A DNA stretch of 64,000 bases from MW101C3 sp943367595 (GTDB taxonomy: Bacteria; Cyanobacteriota; Cyanobacteriia; PCC-6307; Cyanobiaceae), in contig CALRJS020000001.1 in the NCBI GenBank assembly GCA_943367595.1, forward strand, positions 1-64,000. Reading direction: 5' to 3'. Made by a program: the position numbers and the translations under genes. The notes below the pieces were generated by a model. The model was not told the origin of the DNA and did no database searches. It worked only from the letters and a program-made list of their open reading frames with translations. Of this stretch, positions 8,359 to 17,371 are shown one piece after another; position 1 is the first letter of the stretch, and every line of letters begins with the position of its first letter.

Positions 8359-9459
8359 TCAGCAGATGCGCGGCAGCTGCTCGCCCCGGCCCAGTGTCAG
8401 GCGCCGCTGCACGCCATAGGCGTTGCGCAGCAGCACCGCTCCCCTGGTGATAGGGGGCAACAGGCTGCCGGCGGCTCTGCGCTCGCTGTCATCAGGCAGC
8501 CCGGCGTCAGCCACCGCGCCGATGATGGCGGCCTCGGGCTGGAAGCTCTGCAGTACGGCCAGGGCCTGCGCCGCCTGAGCGGCGGGCAGGAACAGCACCA
8601 GCCGCCCTTCGTTGGCCATCGCCAGCGGATCAAGGCCCAGCAGCTCGCAGGCGCTCGCCACCGCCGGTGCGATCGGCACCGCCTCCTCCTCGATCTGCAG
8701 GAGAAGGCCGGTGTCGCGGGCGATCTCCACCAGGGCGCTGGCCAGCCCACCGCGGGTGAGATCCCGCAGGGCATGCACCTCGAGCCCCTGCCCCAGCAGC
8801 GCCTGCACCGCCGGCAGCAGTGAGGCCAGGTCGCTGCAGAGCTCCGTGTGGAAGCCCAGTTCGTGGCGTGCCGCCAGGATCGCCACCCCATGGCGTCCCA
8901 GATCGCCGCTCACCAGGATGGCGTCGCCCGGCTGCACCGCCGGCGGGCCGATGGCCGGACCCGGCCCCAGGCTGCCCACACCGCTGGTGGTGATGTACAG
9001 GCCGTCGCCCTTGCCCCTCTCCACCACCTTGGTGTCGCCGGTCAGCACCGGCACGCCGCAGGCAGCAGCGGCCGTGCGGATCGAGGCGACCACCCGCCGC
9101 AGCGTGGCCATCGCCAGGCCCTCCTCCAGGATCAGGGCCAGGCTGAGCGCCAGCGGCCGGGCCCCCACCATGGCCAGATCGTTGACGGTGCCGATCACCG
9201 CCAGCCGGCCGATGTCGCCGCCGGGGAAGATCAGCGGCCGCACCACGTAGGCATCGGTGCTGAAGGCCAGCGGACCCGGGTCGGCGTTGAACGTGGCCGC
9301 ATCGTGCAACACCCCATCGCTGGGCCCGAAGGCCGGCACCAGCAGCTCGGTGATCAGCTGCTGGCTGAGGCTGCCGCCACCGCCATGGCCCAGCTGCACC
9401 CGCTCGAAGGCCTCGCTGTCGCCGGGGCTGTGGGGGCTGTTGGCGCTGGAGCTGGCCAT
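8359..9459 (-). CDS. hypE: hydrogenase maturation protein HypE
   Basis: 366 residues. It dehydrates the carbamoyl group transferred from HypF to its C-terminal Cys to make the cyanide ligand of the NiFe centre. It ends in PRIC, the invariant HypE terminus carrying the thiol. An AIR-synthase/PurM-like ATP-binding fold is visible through FSTDAYVVRPLIFPGGDIG, VNDLAMVGARP, TGDTKVV and LRDLTRGGLASALVEIA. It is the last gene of the hyp operon, 3 nt after hypD. The N-terminal stretch MASSSANSPHSPGDS is low-complexity and probably lineage-specific. Confidence 0.96.
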   Translation of the reverse strand: MASSSANSPHSPGDSEAFERVQLGHGGGGSLSQQLITELLVPAFGPSDGVLHDAATFNADPGPLAFSTDAYVVRPLIFPGGDIGRLAVIGTVNDLAMVGARPLALSLALILEEGLAMATLRRVVASIRTAAAACGVPVLTGDTKVVERGKGDGLYITTSGVGSLGPGPAIGPPAVQPGDAILVSGDLGRHGVAILAARHELGFHTELCSDLASLLPAVQALLGQGLEVHALRDLTRGGLASALVEIARDTGLLLQIEEEAVPIAPAVASACELLGLDPLAMANEGRLVLFLPAAQAAQALAVLQSFQPEAAIIGAVADAGLPDDSERRAAGSLLPPITRGAVLLRNAYGVQRRLTLGRGEQLPRIC

Positions 9460-9462
9460 GGA

Positions 9463-10743
9463 TCAGGGCTCCACCGCACCGGCCAGGGGGTTGATTTCCG
9501 TGACGCAGGCCAGTGGGTTGATTGTCGTGGCGCACGCCAATGGGTTGGCTTCTGTGGCACAGGCCGGGGGCCTGGGCTCCGCTGTGTCGGCCAGGGTGCT
9601 GGCCTCCACCGCCCGGGCCAGTGGCCTGGGTGCTGCAGCGTCTTCCGTCCGGTCGCCGTGGTGCCAGTAGGCGGCGCAGGCCCCTTCCGATGACACCATC
9701 GGCGCTCCGAGCGGATGCTCCGGCGTGCAGGTCCGGCCGAAGGCCGGGCAGGCGGTGGGCCGGGACAGGCCCTGCAGCACCAGGCCGCTGATGCAGGCCG
9801 CGGCGGCATCGGGCCCGCGCCGATGCTCGATGGCCTGGGTGGGCAGCCGGGCGGCGTCGAGGGCGTCGTAGGGGGGGCGCAGACGCAGGCCGCTGGCGGG
9901 AAACACGCCGAGGCCGCGCCACAGCTGATCCACCGGCTCGAACACCCGAGCGATCAGGGCCCGCGCTGCTGCGTTGCCCTGCGGGCGGCAGGCGCGGCCG
10001 TAGGCGTTCTCCACCCGGCCCTCACCCCGCTCCAGCTGTCGCACGCAGCGCAGCAGCCCCTCGAGCAGATCCACAGGCTCGAAGCCCGTGACCACCACCG
10101 GCACATGGAAGCGGGCACTCAGCGGCTCCAGCTCCTCGCTGCCCATCACCGCGCAGACATGGCCGGCGGCCAGGAAGCCCTGCACCCGGTTGTGCGGGGA
10201 GGCCAGCAGGGCCGCCATCGCCGGAGCGATCCGCACGTGTCCCACCAGCAGCGCCAGGTTGGTGCTGCCGCAGCACCAGGCCTGATGGGCCAGCAGCGCC
10301 GTGGCCGGTGCGGTGGTTTCAAAGCCCACCGCGAAGAACACCACCTGCTGCGCCGGGCATTCACGGGCGATGGCGAGCGCATCGAGGGGTGAGGTGACGA
10401 CCCGAACGCAGGCCCCCGCCGCCCGCAACTCCAGCAGGCTGCGGCCGTCGGAACCGGGCACCCGCAGCATGTCCCCGTAGGAGCAGAGGATCACCTCGGG
10501 GCGGGCCGCCAGCTCCAGGGCGCGATCGATCGTGGCCGCCGGGGTGACGCACACCGGGCAGCCCGGGCCGTGGATCAGCTCCAGCCCCTCCGGCAGCAGC
10601 TGGTCGAGGCCGTGGCGCAGCAGGGCGTGGGTCTGGCCGCCGCAGACCTCCATCAGGGTCCAGGGGCGGCTGATCGCCTGTCGCAACTGACCCACCAGCT
10701 GCTGCACCGCCTCCGGCCGGCGGTAGGGGGCGAGCGGATTCAC
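9463..10743 (-). CDS. hypD: hydrogenase maturation protein HypD
   Basis: 426 residues from a GTG (VNPLAPYRRPEAV) that overlaps the nifJ stop as GTGA. HypD is the [4Fe-4S] scaffold that, with HypC, assembles the Fe(CN)2CO unit. Signature motifs are EVCGGQTH, HGPGCPVCVTP and AVGFETTAP, and a C-terminal CPAFGRTC cysteine cluster. The family normally stops shortly after GACAAYW. Here about 60 extra residues follow, made largely of a 9-residue repeat ending in NPLA (see the repeat entry). The extension is in frame and does not disturb the core. Confidence 0.95.
   Translation of the reverse strand: MNPLAPYRRPEAVQQLVGQLRQAISRPWTLMEVCGGQTHALLRHGLDQLLPEGLELIHGPGCPVCVTPAATIDRALELAARPEVILCSYGDMLRVPGSDGRSLLELRAAGACVRVVTSPLDALAIARECPAQQVVFFAVGFETTAPATALLAHQAWCCGSTNLALLVGHVRIAPAMAALLASPHNRVQGFLAAGHVCAVMGSEELEPLSARFHVPVVVTGFEPVDLLEGLLRCVRQLERGEGRVENAYGRACRPQGNAAARALIARVFEPVDQLWRGLGVFPASGLRLRPPYDALDAARLPTQAIEHRRGPDAAAACISGLVLQGLSRPTACPAFGRTCTPEHPLGAPMVSSEGACAAYWHHGDRTEDAAAPRPLARAVEASTLADTAEPRPPACATEANPLACATTINPLACVTEINPLAGAVEP
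9481..9642. repeat. six 27-nt tandem repeats in the 3' end of hypD
   Basis: Six contiguous units of exactly 27 nt, most beginning GGCCAGTGGGTTG on the plus strand. Read in the hypD frame each gives nine residues; three end in INPLA or ANPLA and the others degrade to PRPLA, PRPPA or STLA. The copies nearest the stop codon are the most alike. Confidence 0.9.
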
Positions 10744-13700
10744 CCGGCCCCGACCCCGGCTCCGACCCCGGGCGCCGGCAGGGCGGCCAGCTGGCGGTAG
10801 TGCTCCCAGCGGGCGTCCACCTGCTGCTGGGCCAGCAGGGCCAGGCGCTGGGCCTGCTCCGGATCGCTGTCGCCGAGGCTGCGAAAGCGGTTCTCGCTGG
10901 CCATCGCTTCGGCCATCGGCAGCGAGGGGGCGCGGCAATCGAGCACCAGGGGGTTCAGGCCCGCAGTGCTGCGGCGCGGGTCGTGGCGGTACAGCAGCCA
11001 GCGGCCCGACTCCACCGCCTGCCGCTGCTGGCTCATCCCCTTGGCCATGTCGATGCCATGGGCGATGCAGTGGGAGTAGGCCAGGATCAGCGAGGGCCCC
11101 GGAAACGATTCGGCCTCCAGGAAGGCCCGCAGGGTGTGCTCGTCGCGGGCGCCCATCGCCACGCTGGCCACATAGACGTGGCCGTAGCTCATCGCCATCA
11201 GGCCCAGATCCTTCTTGGCGGTGCGCTTGCCGCCACTGGCGAACTTGGCGACGGCACCGATCGGGGTGGCCTTCGACATCTGCCCGCCGGTGTTGGAGTA
11301 AAGCTCGGTGTCGAGCACCAGCAGGTTCACGTCCTGGCCGCTGGCGAGCACCTGATCGATGCCGCCCGCGTCGATGTCGTAGGCCCAGCCGTCGCCGCCG
11401 ATCATCCACACGCTGCGCTTGGTCAGATCGTCGGCCAGGGCGAGCAGCGCCTCGATCTCCGCCTGCCGCTCCGGCTCTTGCTGCCCCTGCCCCTGCTCCA
11501 GCCGCCGGCGCAGCTCCCCGACCCGCTGCCGCTGCTCGAAAATCCCCGTCTCCTCGCTCTGATCCGCGTCGATCAGCGCCTCCGCCAGCTCCGGCGGCAC
11601 CGGCGCCTCGCTGCCCCCTTCGCCGGGTTCGGCCAGGCGGCGCAGCAGGCGCACGGCGGTGCCGCGCCGCTGGTCGTAGGCCACGCGGAAGCCCAGCCCG
11701 AACTCGGCGTTGTCTTCGAACAGGGAATTGGACCAGGCCGGCCCGCGGCCCTCGCCGTTGCAGCTCCAGGGGGTGGTGGGCAGGTTGCCGCCATAGATCG
11801 ACGAGCAGCCGGTGGCGTTCGCCACCACCATCCGGTCGCCGAACAGCTGGGTGGCGAGCTTGATGTACGGGGTTTCGCCGCAGCCGGCGCAGGCGCCGGA
11901 AAACTCGAACAGCGGCTCCTGCAGCTGCTGCTGGCCGATGTGGCGCAGGTTCAGCTGGCTGCGCTCGGTGTCGGGCAGTTGCAGGAAGAACTCCCAGGCG
12001 CCGCGGGCCTGCTCGCGCAGGGGCCGCTGCGGCGCCATGTTGATGGCCTTGTGGCTGGGCGCGTCCCGCTCGCGTGCCGGGCAGACCTCCACGCACAGGC
12101 CGCAGCCGGTGCAGTCTTCCACCGCCACCTGCAGGGTGAAGCGGTTGGCGCTGCCGTGCGGTTCGCGGGCCGGTGCGCTCAGGAAGCCCGGCGGTGCTGC
12201 CGCCAGCGCGGCCGGCTCCACCACCTTGGCCCGGATCACGGCATGGGGGCACACCATCACGCATTTGCCGCACTGCACGCACAGCTGCTCGTCCCAGACC
12301 GGCACGCTCTCGGCGATGTTGCGCTTCTCCCAGCGGGCGGTGCCGCAGGGGTAGGTGCCATCGGCGGGCAGGGCGCTCACCGGCAGCCGGTCGCCCTGAC
12401 GGGCCAGCTGGGGCACGATCACGCTGCGCACGAAGGTGGGGGCAGCGGCGAAGCGATCGGCCTCCGGCACGGGCGGCGGGCCGGCTGAACCCTGGGAGGC
12501 GGTCGCGGTGGCAGTGGCGTTGGCAGTGGCGGCCTCTGTGGGCACCGGAACTGGAACCAGCCGCGCCAGGGCGGCATCGACGGCCTGCAGGTTGCGCTGC
12601 ACCACCAGCTCTCCCTTGTGGCCGTAGCTGTGGCGGATCGCGACGCGGATCGCGTCCAGCGCCTGCTCCAGCGGCATCACTCCGGCGAGCGAGAAGAAGC
12701 AGGTCTGCATCACGGTGTTGATGCGCCCGCCCAATTCGAAGTCGCGCGCGATCGCGGCCGCATGGATGGCGAACACGCGCAGCTGCCTGGCGCGGATCTG
12801 GGCGCGCACCGCCGCCGGCAGCAGCTCCCAGATCTGCCCGGCCTCCCAGGGGCTGTTCAGCAGCAGGGTGGCGCCGGGGCGCGCCGTGCTCAGCAGGTCG
12901 AAGCGGCTGAGGAAATCCCACTGGTGGCAAGCCACCAGGTCGGCCCGCCCCACCAGATGGGTGGCGTGGATCGGCCGCGGCCCGAAGCGCAAGTGCGACT
13001 CCGTGACCGAACCGGATTTCTTCGAGTCGTAGACGAAGTAGCCCTGGGCGTGCAGGTCCGTGCCTGCGCCGATGATCTTGATCGTGTTCTTGCTGGCGCC
13101 CACGCTGCCGTCGGCGCCGAGCCCGTAGATCACGGCCTGGAATTCCCCCTCCGTTTCGGCGCGGAAGCTGGTGTCCACCGGCAGGGAGCGGTGGGTGAGG
13201 TCGTCCTCGATGCCCACGCTGAAGGAATGGGGCGCCGCTTGGCCGCGCAGGGCCTCCAGCACCGCCTTCACCATCGCCGGGTTGAACTCCTTGGAGGCCA
13301 GTCCGTAGCGCCCGCCCACCACCCTGGGCTGCGGTCTGGCGTCGGTGGCGGGCGTCCGCCCCCAGCAGCGACGCACCGCATCGCTCACATCGAGGTAGAG
13401 CGGGTCGCCGCCGGCGCCCGGTTCCTTGCAGCGATCCAGCACGGCGATCGCGCGCACGCTGGCCGGCAGCGCCGCCACCAGCCGCTCGGCGCTGAAGGGC
13501 CGGTAGAGCCGCACCTTCAGCACCCCCACCCGTTCGCCGCTGGCGATGAGGGCATCGACCGTGAGCTGGGCCGTCTCGCAGCCCGATCCCATCAGCACCA
13601 GCACCCGCTCCGCCAGCGGATCGCCGTGGTACTCGAACAGCCGGTAGGCGCGCCCGGTGAGCGCGGCGAAGCGGTCCATCGCCTGCTGCACCAGCGCCGG

Positions 13701-14429
13701 CGCGGCGTCGTGAAAGGGGTTGGCCGCTTCACGGGCCTGAAAGGCCACATCGGGGTTGTGGCTGGTGCCGCGGATCACGGGGTGGTCAGGGCTCAGCCCC
13801 CGGGCCCGGTGGGCGGCGATCAGCCCCGCCGGAATCAGGGCGGCGAGGGTGGCATCGGAGATCGGCGCCACCGTGTGCAGCTCGTGGGAGGTGCGGAAGC
13901 CGTCGAAGAAATGCAGGAAGGGCAAGCGGGTGTTCAAGCTGGCCAGGGTGGCGATGGCGGCGAAGTCGCCGGCCTCCTGCACCGACGCCGAGCAGAGCAG
14001 GGCGCAGCCGCTGCCGCGGGTGGCCATCACGTCGCTGTGGTCCCCGAAGATCGAGAGCGCCTGGCCCGCCAGGGCCCGGGCGGCCACATGCACCACCGTG
14101 CTGGTGAGTTCGCCGGCGATCTTGTAGAGGTTGGGCAGCATCAGCAGCAGCCCCTGCGACGCCGTGAAGGTGGTGGCGAGCGCTCCGGCCTGCAGGGCGC
14201 CATGCAGCACCCCGGCGGCGCCTCCCTCGCTTTGCATCTCCACCACGGTGGGCACGCTGCCCCAGAGGTTGGGGCGGCCGGCCGCCGCCCAGCCATCGGC
14301 CCATTCCCCCATCGGCGTGGCCGGGGTGATCGGGTAGATCGCCATCACCTCATTCAGCCGGTAGGCCACGCGCGCCACCGCTTCATTGCCATCGACGGTG
14401 ATGCGGCCATCGGCGCGGGAGGGGCTCAT
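10740..14429 (-). CDS. nifJ: pyruvate:ferredoxin (flavodoxin) oxidoreductase
   Basis: 1229 residues, full length for the single-chain enzyme. It decarboxylates pyruvate to acetyl-CoA, passing electrons to ferredoxin or flavodoxin. Order of parts: N-terminal pyruvate-binding domain (NEVMAIYPITPATPMGEWAD), central gamma-like domain (GLGADGSVGASKNTIK), two [4Fe-4S] motifs near residues 720 and 780 (CVQCGKCVMVCP and CTGCGLCVEVCP), then the cluster Cys motif ACAGCGETPY, ATGCSSIYGGNLP, and the TPP site GDGWAYDID with LDTELYSNTGGQMSKATP. A Thr/Ala-rich linker (TANATATATAS) sits near residue 640. The start overlaps the hypC stop (ATGA) and the stop overlaps hypD (GTGA), so it is an integral cistron of the hyp operon. 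Confidence 0.97.
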   Translation of the reverse strand: MSPSRADGRITVDGNEAVARVAYRLNEVMAIYPITPATPMGEWADGWAAAGRPNLWGSVPTVVEMQSEGGAAGVLHGALQAGALATTFTASQGLLLMLPNLYKIAGELTSTVVHVAARALAGQALSIFGDHSDVMATRGSGCALLCSASVQEAGDFAAIATLASLNTRLPFLHFFDGFRTSHELHTVAPISDATLAALIPAGLIAAHRARGLSPDHPVIRGTSHNPDVAFQAREAANPFHDAAPALVQQAMDRFAALTGRAYRLFEYHGDPLAERVLVLMGSGCETAQLTVDALIASGERVGVLKVRLYRPFSAERLVAALPASVRAIAVLDRCKEPGAGGDPLYLDVSDAVRRCWGRTPATDARPQPRVVGGRYGLASKEFNPAMVKAVLEALRGQAAPHSFSVGIEDDLTHRSLPVDTSFRAETEGEFQAVIYGLGADGSVGASKNTIKIIGAGTDLHAQGYFVYDSKKSGSVTESHLRFGPRPIHATHLVGRADLVACHQWDFLSRFDLLSTARPGATLLLNSPWEAGQIWELLPAAVRAQIRARQLRVFAIHAAAIARDFELGGRINTVMQTCFFSLAGVMPLEQALDAIRVAIRHSYGHKGELVVQRNLQAVDAALARLVPVPVPTEAATANATATATASQGSAGPPPVPEADRFAAAPTFVRSVIVPQLARQGDRLPVSALPADGTYPCGTARWEKRNIAESVPVWDEQLCVQCGKCVMVCPHAVIRAKVVEPAALAAAPPGFLSAPAREPHGSANRFTLQVAVEDCTGCGLCVEVCPARERDAPSHKAINMAPQRPLREQARGAWEFFLQLPDTERSQLNLRHIGQQQLQEPLFEFSGACAGCGETPYIKLATQLFGDRMVVANATGCSSIYGGNLPTTPWSCNGEGRGPAWSNSLFEDNAEFGLGFRVAYDQRRGTAVRLLRRLAEPGEGGSEAPVPPELAEALIDADQSEETGIFEQRQRVGELRRRLEQGQGQQEPERQAEIEALLALADDLTKRSVWMIGGDGWAYDIDAGGIDQVLASGQDVNLLVLDTELYSNTGGQMSKATPIGAVAKFASGGKRTAKKDLGLMAMSYGHVYVASVAMGARDEHTLRAFLEAESFPGPSLILAYSHCIAHGIDMAKGMSQQRQAVESGRWLLYRHDPRRSTAGLNPLVLDCRAPSLPMAEAMASENRFRSLGDSDPEQAQRLALLAQQQVDARWEHYRQLAALPAPGVGAGVGAG

Positions 14430-14686
14430 TGCTCCACCACCACCACGCTGAGCGCGAAACCCACGTGCACCAGCAGCAGATCGCCGGGGCGTGCCTCCGG
14501 CACGCAGGCCAGGCTCACCTCCCGCTGCACGCCGGAGAACTCCACCACCCCCACCCGCCAGAGCGCGTCGTCCTCGGCGTTGTCCCCGCCCTGGCGGCCG
14601 TTGTCGCCGGCGCCAGCGTGCGGCACGAGGTGGGCCGGGCGGCGTTGCTCGATCCGGATCAGCTCACCCGGCACAGCCAGACACAT
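14426..14686 (-). CDS. hypC: hydrogenase maturation chaperone HypC
   Basis: 86 residues. It binds HypD and the HoxH precursor to deliver the Fe(CN)2CO moiety. It begins MCLAVPGELIRIEQ; Cys2, exposed after Met removal, is the essential ligand, so I chose this ATG and not the GTG one codon upstream. The C-terminal half has VGVVEFSGVQREVSLACVP and GDLLLVHVGFAL, standard for the HypC/HupF fold. A 20-odd residue Gly/Asp/Asn-rich stretch (AGAGDNGRQGGDNAEDD) expands the loop between the strands. Confidence 0.95.
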   Translation of the reverse strand: MCLAVPGELIRIEQRRPAHLVPHAGAGDNGRQGGDNAEDDALWRVGVVEFSGVQREVSLACVPEARPGDLLLVHVGFALSVVVVEQ

Positions 14687-14734
14687 CACGCACCTCCGCC
14701 GCCAGCGGCGGCCTCCGCAGGGCCTGCCTCTCCT

Positions 14735-17371
14735 CTATAGAGCGAGAAACGGCGCCTGGGCCCCCGGCTCTGCGCCTTCCTCACATGCCGACCAGGCCAG
14801 CGCCAGCAACTGGCCAAGGGCCAGGCCGCCGTCGTTGCAGGGCACCCGCTGGGGCCACACCGCTTCCACGCCGGCCGCCGCCAGCGCCGCCACGGCCAGT
14901 TCCAGCAGCAGGCGGTTCTGGAAACAGCCGCCGCTCAGCAGCAGGCGGCGCAGCTGCAACCGCTGCGCCAGCTCCACCAGCAGGGCCGCCAGGGCGCGGT
15001 GAAAGGCCAGCGCGATCGACGGCACGGGGCGGCCGCGGGCCAGGTCGTCGAGCAGCGCCAGCAGCAGCGGTTGCCAGTCGAGCTCCCAGGGGCTGGCCAC
15101 GCCGGGGGCTGAGGCAGCAGGCGCTGCGGCGCCGATGGGGAGGCCGATGGGGAGGCGGTAAGCGGGCCAGCCCTGCGGCTCCGGCGCGTCCAGTGCGGCC
15201 TGGGCCGCCGCCTGTAGCCGCAGCGCCCCCTGCCCCTCGAAGCTGCAGCGCTGCACCAGGCCGAGCAGGGAGGCGAGGGCGTCGAACAGGCGGCCCATGC
15301 TCGTGCAGAGCGGCGTCTTCAGGTCCGTCTGCAGCAGGCGCTCCAGCAGCTGCTGCTCCCCCTCGCCGAAGGCGGCCCGGGTGGCGGGCGGGGTGTGGGC
15401 CTGGCTGTCCGCCCCGAAAGCGGCGACCAGCAGCCCGAGTGCGGCGCGGCGCGGTTCCCGCAGCGCCCGTTCGCCGCCTGGCAGGGGAAAGGGCCGCAGC
15501 CGGGCCAGGTGCGTGAAGCTGAGCGCGGCGCCCGCCTGTGGGGGCTCCAGCCGCAGGGCTTCGCCGCCCCAGAGCAGGCCGTCGGGGCCGAAGCCGGCCC
15601 CATCCCAGGCCACGCCTGTGGCCGGCAACTGCAGACCGTGCTCCGCCAGGCAAGCCAGCAGGTGGGCGTGATGGTGCTGCACGGCCAGCACCGGCAGGCC
15701 GCCCCAGGCCTCCGCGAGCTCCCGGCCGAGGCGATGCGCGCTGTAACCGGGGTGCAGGTCGACGGCGAGCCGCGACGGGCGCAGCTGCTGGCGGTCCAGC
15801 CAGCTGAGCAGGCTGCCGGTCAGCCGTCGTTCGCCGGCCAGTGTGCCGAGGTCGCCGAGATGGGGCCCCAGCATTGCGCGTCTGCCCTGGCCGATGGCGA
15901 TGGCACTTTTCACCTGGCCGCCCATGGCCAGCAGCACGTCGGCCTGCCTGGGCTGGTGAGGCTGCCGGTGCTGCCGGGGCTGGTGAGGCTGGTCTGGCTG
16001 CTCGGCCCGCGGCGGGGGCGTGGAATCCGGGAGGGCGATGGCGGTGGGTGCGGTGCCGCGTGCCTGGCGGAGCACCATCACCGCCCCCGCCACCACCTGG
16101 GCCACGCCGTCGTCGACGGGGTTGACGATCGGCCGGTTGTGGCTCAGCAGACCATCGGCGAGGTCCGTGAGCAGGTCCAGCCCATCCGCCTCGCTGAAGC
16201 CCAGCGGTTCGCCTGAGCGGTTGCCGCTGGTGGCCACGAGCGGTTCCCCCACCGCGTCCAGCAGCAGGGCATGCAGGGGCGAGGCCGGCAGCATCACCCC
16301 CAGCCAGGGGGTGTGGGGGGCGACCCCGTCGGCGAGGGGGGCGGTGCGCCGCCGCAGCAGCACGATCGGCGCCGCCGGACTCACCAGCAGCCGCGCCTCC
16401 GCCGCCGACACCTGGCAGTGACGCCGCGCCCAGGCCAGGTGGGGAATCAGCACGGCAAAGGGTTGCTCAGGGCGCCCCTTGCGCCGCCGCAGCTCAGCGA
16501 CAGCCACCGCTGAAGCAGCCCGCACCAGCAGCTGAAAGCCCCCCACCCCCTGCAGGGCCACCACCTGGTCGCTCAGCAACGCCGCCGCCGCTGCCGCCAG
16601 TGCCGAGGCGGCAGGCTCGCCGTCGCTGTTGCTGCTCTTTGTTCTGTCGTTGCCGGTAACCCCGCTGCTGCTGCCGTTGCTGCTGTTGTCGTTGCCGATT
16701 CCGCCGGCGTCCCGCTGCCGCCAGCTCAGCTGCGGTCCGCAGTCCGGGCAGCCGATCGTCTGGGCGTGAAAGCGCCGGTTGCCCGGATCGTGGAATTCGC
16801 GCTGGCAGGCGGCGCAGAGCGCAAAGCCGGCCAGGCTGGTGTGGGCCCGCTCGAACGGCAGGGTGCGCAGCAGGCTGTAGCGCGGTCCGCAATGGGCGCA
16901 GCTGTTGAAGGCATAGCCATAGCGGCGGTTACATGGATTGCGCAGCTCGGCGCGGCAGGCGCCGCAGGGCGCCAGATCGGCCGGAATCAAGCCTGTGAGC
17001 GGGCTGGGCGGCGCCACGAGGGCTGCCGGCAGGATCCTGAACGCTTCCAGCCGTTCCCCCCTCTCTTCCTCCTTCCCTCTGCGCTGCCCCTCTCCCGGCG
17101 CCCCCGCCGGCGCGGCCAGTGGCGTCAACCAGCGACGCGTCAGGCGGTCGATGCGGCTGTGCGGCGGGCGGCGGGCCTGCAGCGCGTGCAGGAAGGCCTC
17201 CAGCGCGGCGGCGCTTCCCTCCACCTCGATCCACACCCCGGCGGGGGTGTTGGTGACCCAGCCGGCCAGCTGCTGTTGCGAGGCCAGCCGATGCACGAAC
17301 GGCCGGAAGCCCACGCCTTGCACGAGCCCCTCGACCTCGAGCCTGAGGCGCCGCCGGGGGGCGTCGCTCAT
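14735..17371 (-). CDS. hypF: carbamoyltransferase HypF
   Basis: 878 residues. It makes the carbamoyl group from carbamoyl phosphate and ATP for transfer to HypE. Domains in order: acylphosphatase (LVQGVGFRPFVHRLA), two zinc fingers (CGACRAEL with CAHCGPRY; CAACQREF with CPDCGPQL), YrdC-like domain (VALQGVGGFQLLVRA, RRRKGRPEQPFAVL), then a Kae1-like domain (VQHHHAHLLACLAEHG, GVAWDGAGFG, LLSGGCFQN). It is longer than usual because of two low-complexity inserts: a Ser/Asn/Gly stretch after the second finger and a QPHQPRQ-repeat stretch between the YrdC and Kae1 parts. Its ATG overlaps the hypB stop. The 48-nt gap to hypC is the largest in this operon. Confidence 0.95.
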   Translation of the reverse strand: MSDAPRRRLRLEVEGLVQGVGFRPFVHRLASQQQLAGWVTNTPAGVWIEVEGSAAALEAFLHALQARRPPHSRIDRLTRRWLTPLAAPAGAPGEGQRRGKEEERGERLEAFRILPAALVAPPSPLTGLIPADLAPCGACRAELRNPCNRRYGYAFNSCAHCGPRYSLLRTLPFERAHTSLAGFALCAACQREFHDPGNRRFHAQTIGCPDCGPQLSWRQRDAGGIGNDNSSNGSSSGVTGNDRTKSSNSDGEPAASALAAAAAALLSDQVVALQGVGGFQLLVRAASAVAVAELRRRKGRPEQPFAVLIPHLAWARRHCQVSAAEARLLVSPAAPIVLLRRRTAPLADGVAPHTPWLGVMLPASPLHALLLDAVGEPLVATSGNRSGEPLGFSEADGLDLLTDLADGLLSHNRPIVNPVDDGVAQVVAGAVMVLRQARGTAPTAIALPDSTPPPRAEQPDQPHQPRQHRQPHQPRQADVLLAMGGQVKSAIAIGQGRRAMLGPHLGDLGTLAGERRLTGSLLSWLDRQQLRPSRLAVDLHPGYSAHRLGRELAEAWGGLPVLAVQHHHAHLLACLAEHGLQLPATGVAWDGAGFGPDGLLWGGEALRLEPPQAGAALSFTHLARLRPFPLPGGERALREPRRAALGLLVAAFGADSQAHTPPATRAAFGEGEQQLLERLLQTDLKTPLCTSMGRLFDALASLLGLVQRCSFEGQGALRLQAAAQAALDAPEPQGWPAYRLPIGLPIGAAAPAASAPGVASPWELDWQPLLLALLDDLARGRPVPSIALAFHRALAALLVELAQRLQLRRLLLSGGCFQNRLLLELAVAALAAAGVEAVWPQRVPCNDGGLALGQLLALAWSACEEGAEPGAQAPFLAL
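15950..16003. repeat. two 27-nt repeats (9-nt sub-period) inside hypF
   Basis: Two adjacent 27-nt copies start with GGGCTGGTGAGGCTG and then diverge. They encode the Gln/Pro/His/Arg-rich QPHQPRQ insert joining two HypF domains. Confidence 0.65.

Noticed and set aside
9463..12930. A 1155-residue open frame running through the nifJ region into hypD
   Set aside because: Only the last 426 codons are HypD; the rest is an Arg/Gly/Ala-rich shadow of nifJ in another frame.
12618..15002. A 794-residue plus-strand open frame opposite nifJ and hypC
   Set aside because: Composition is that of antisense shadow coding in a high-GC genome and it opposes well-identified genes; no domain seen.
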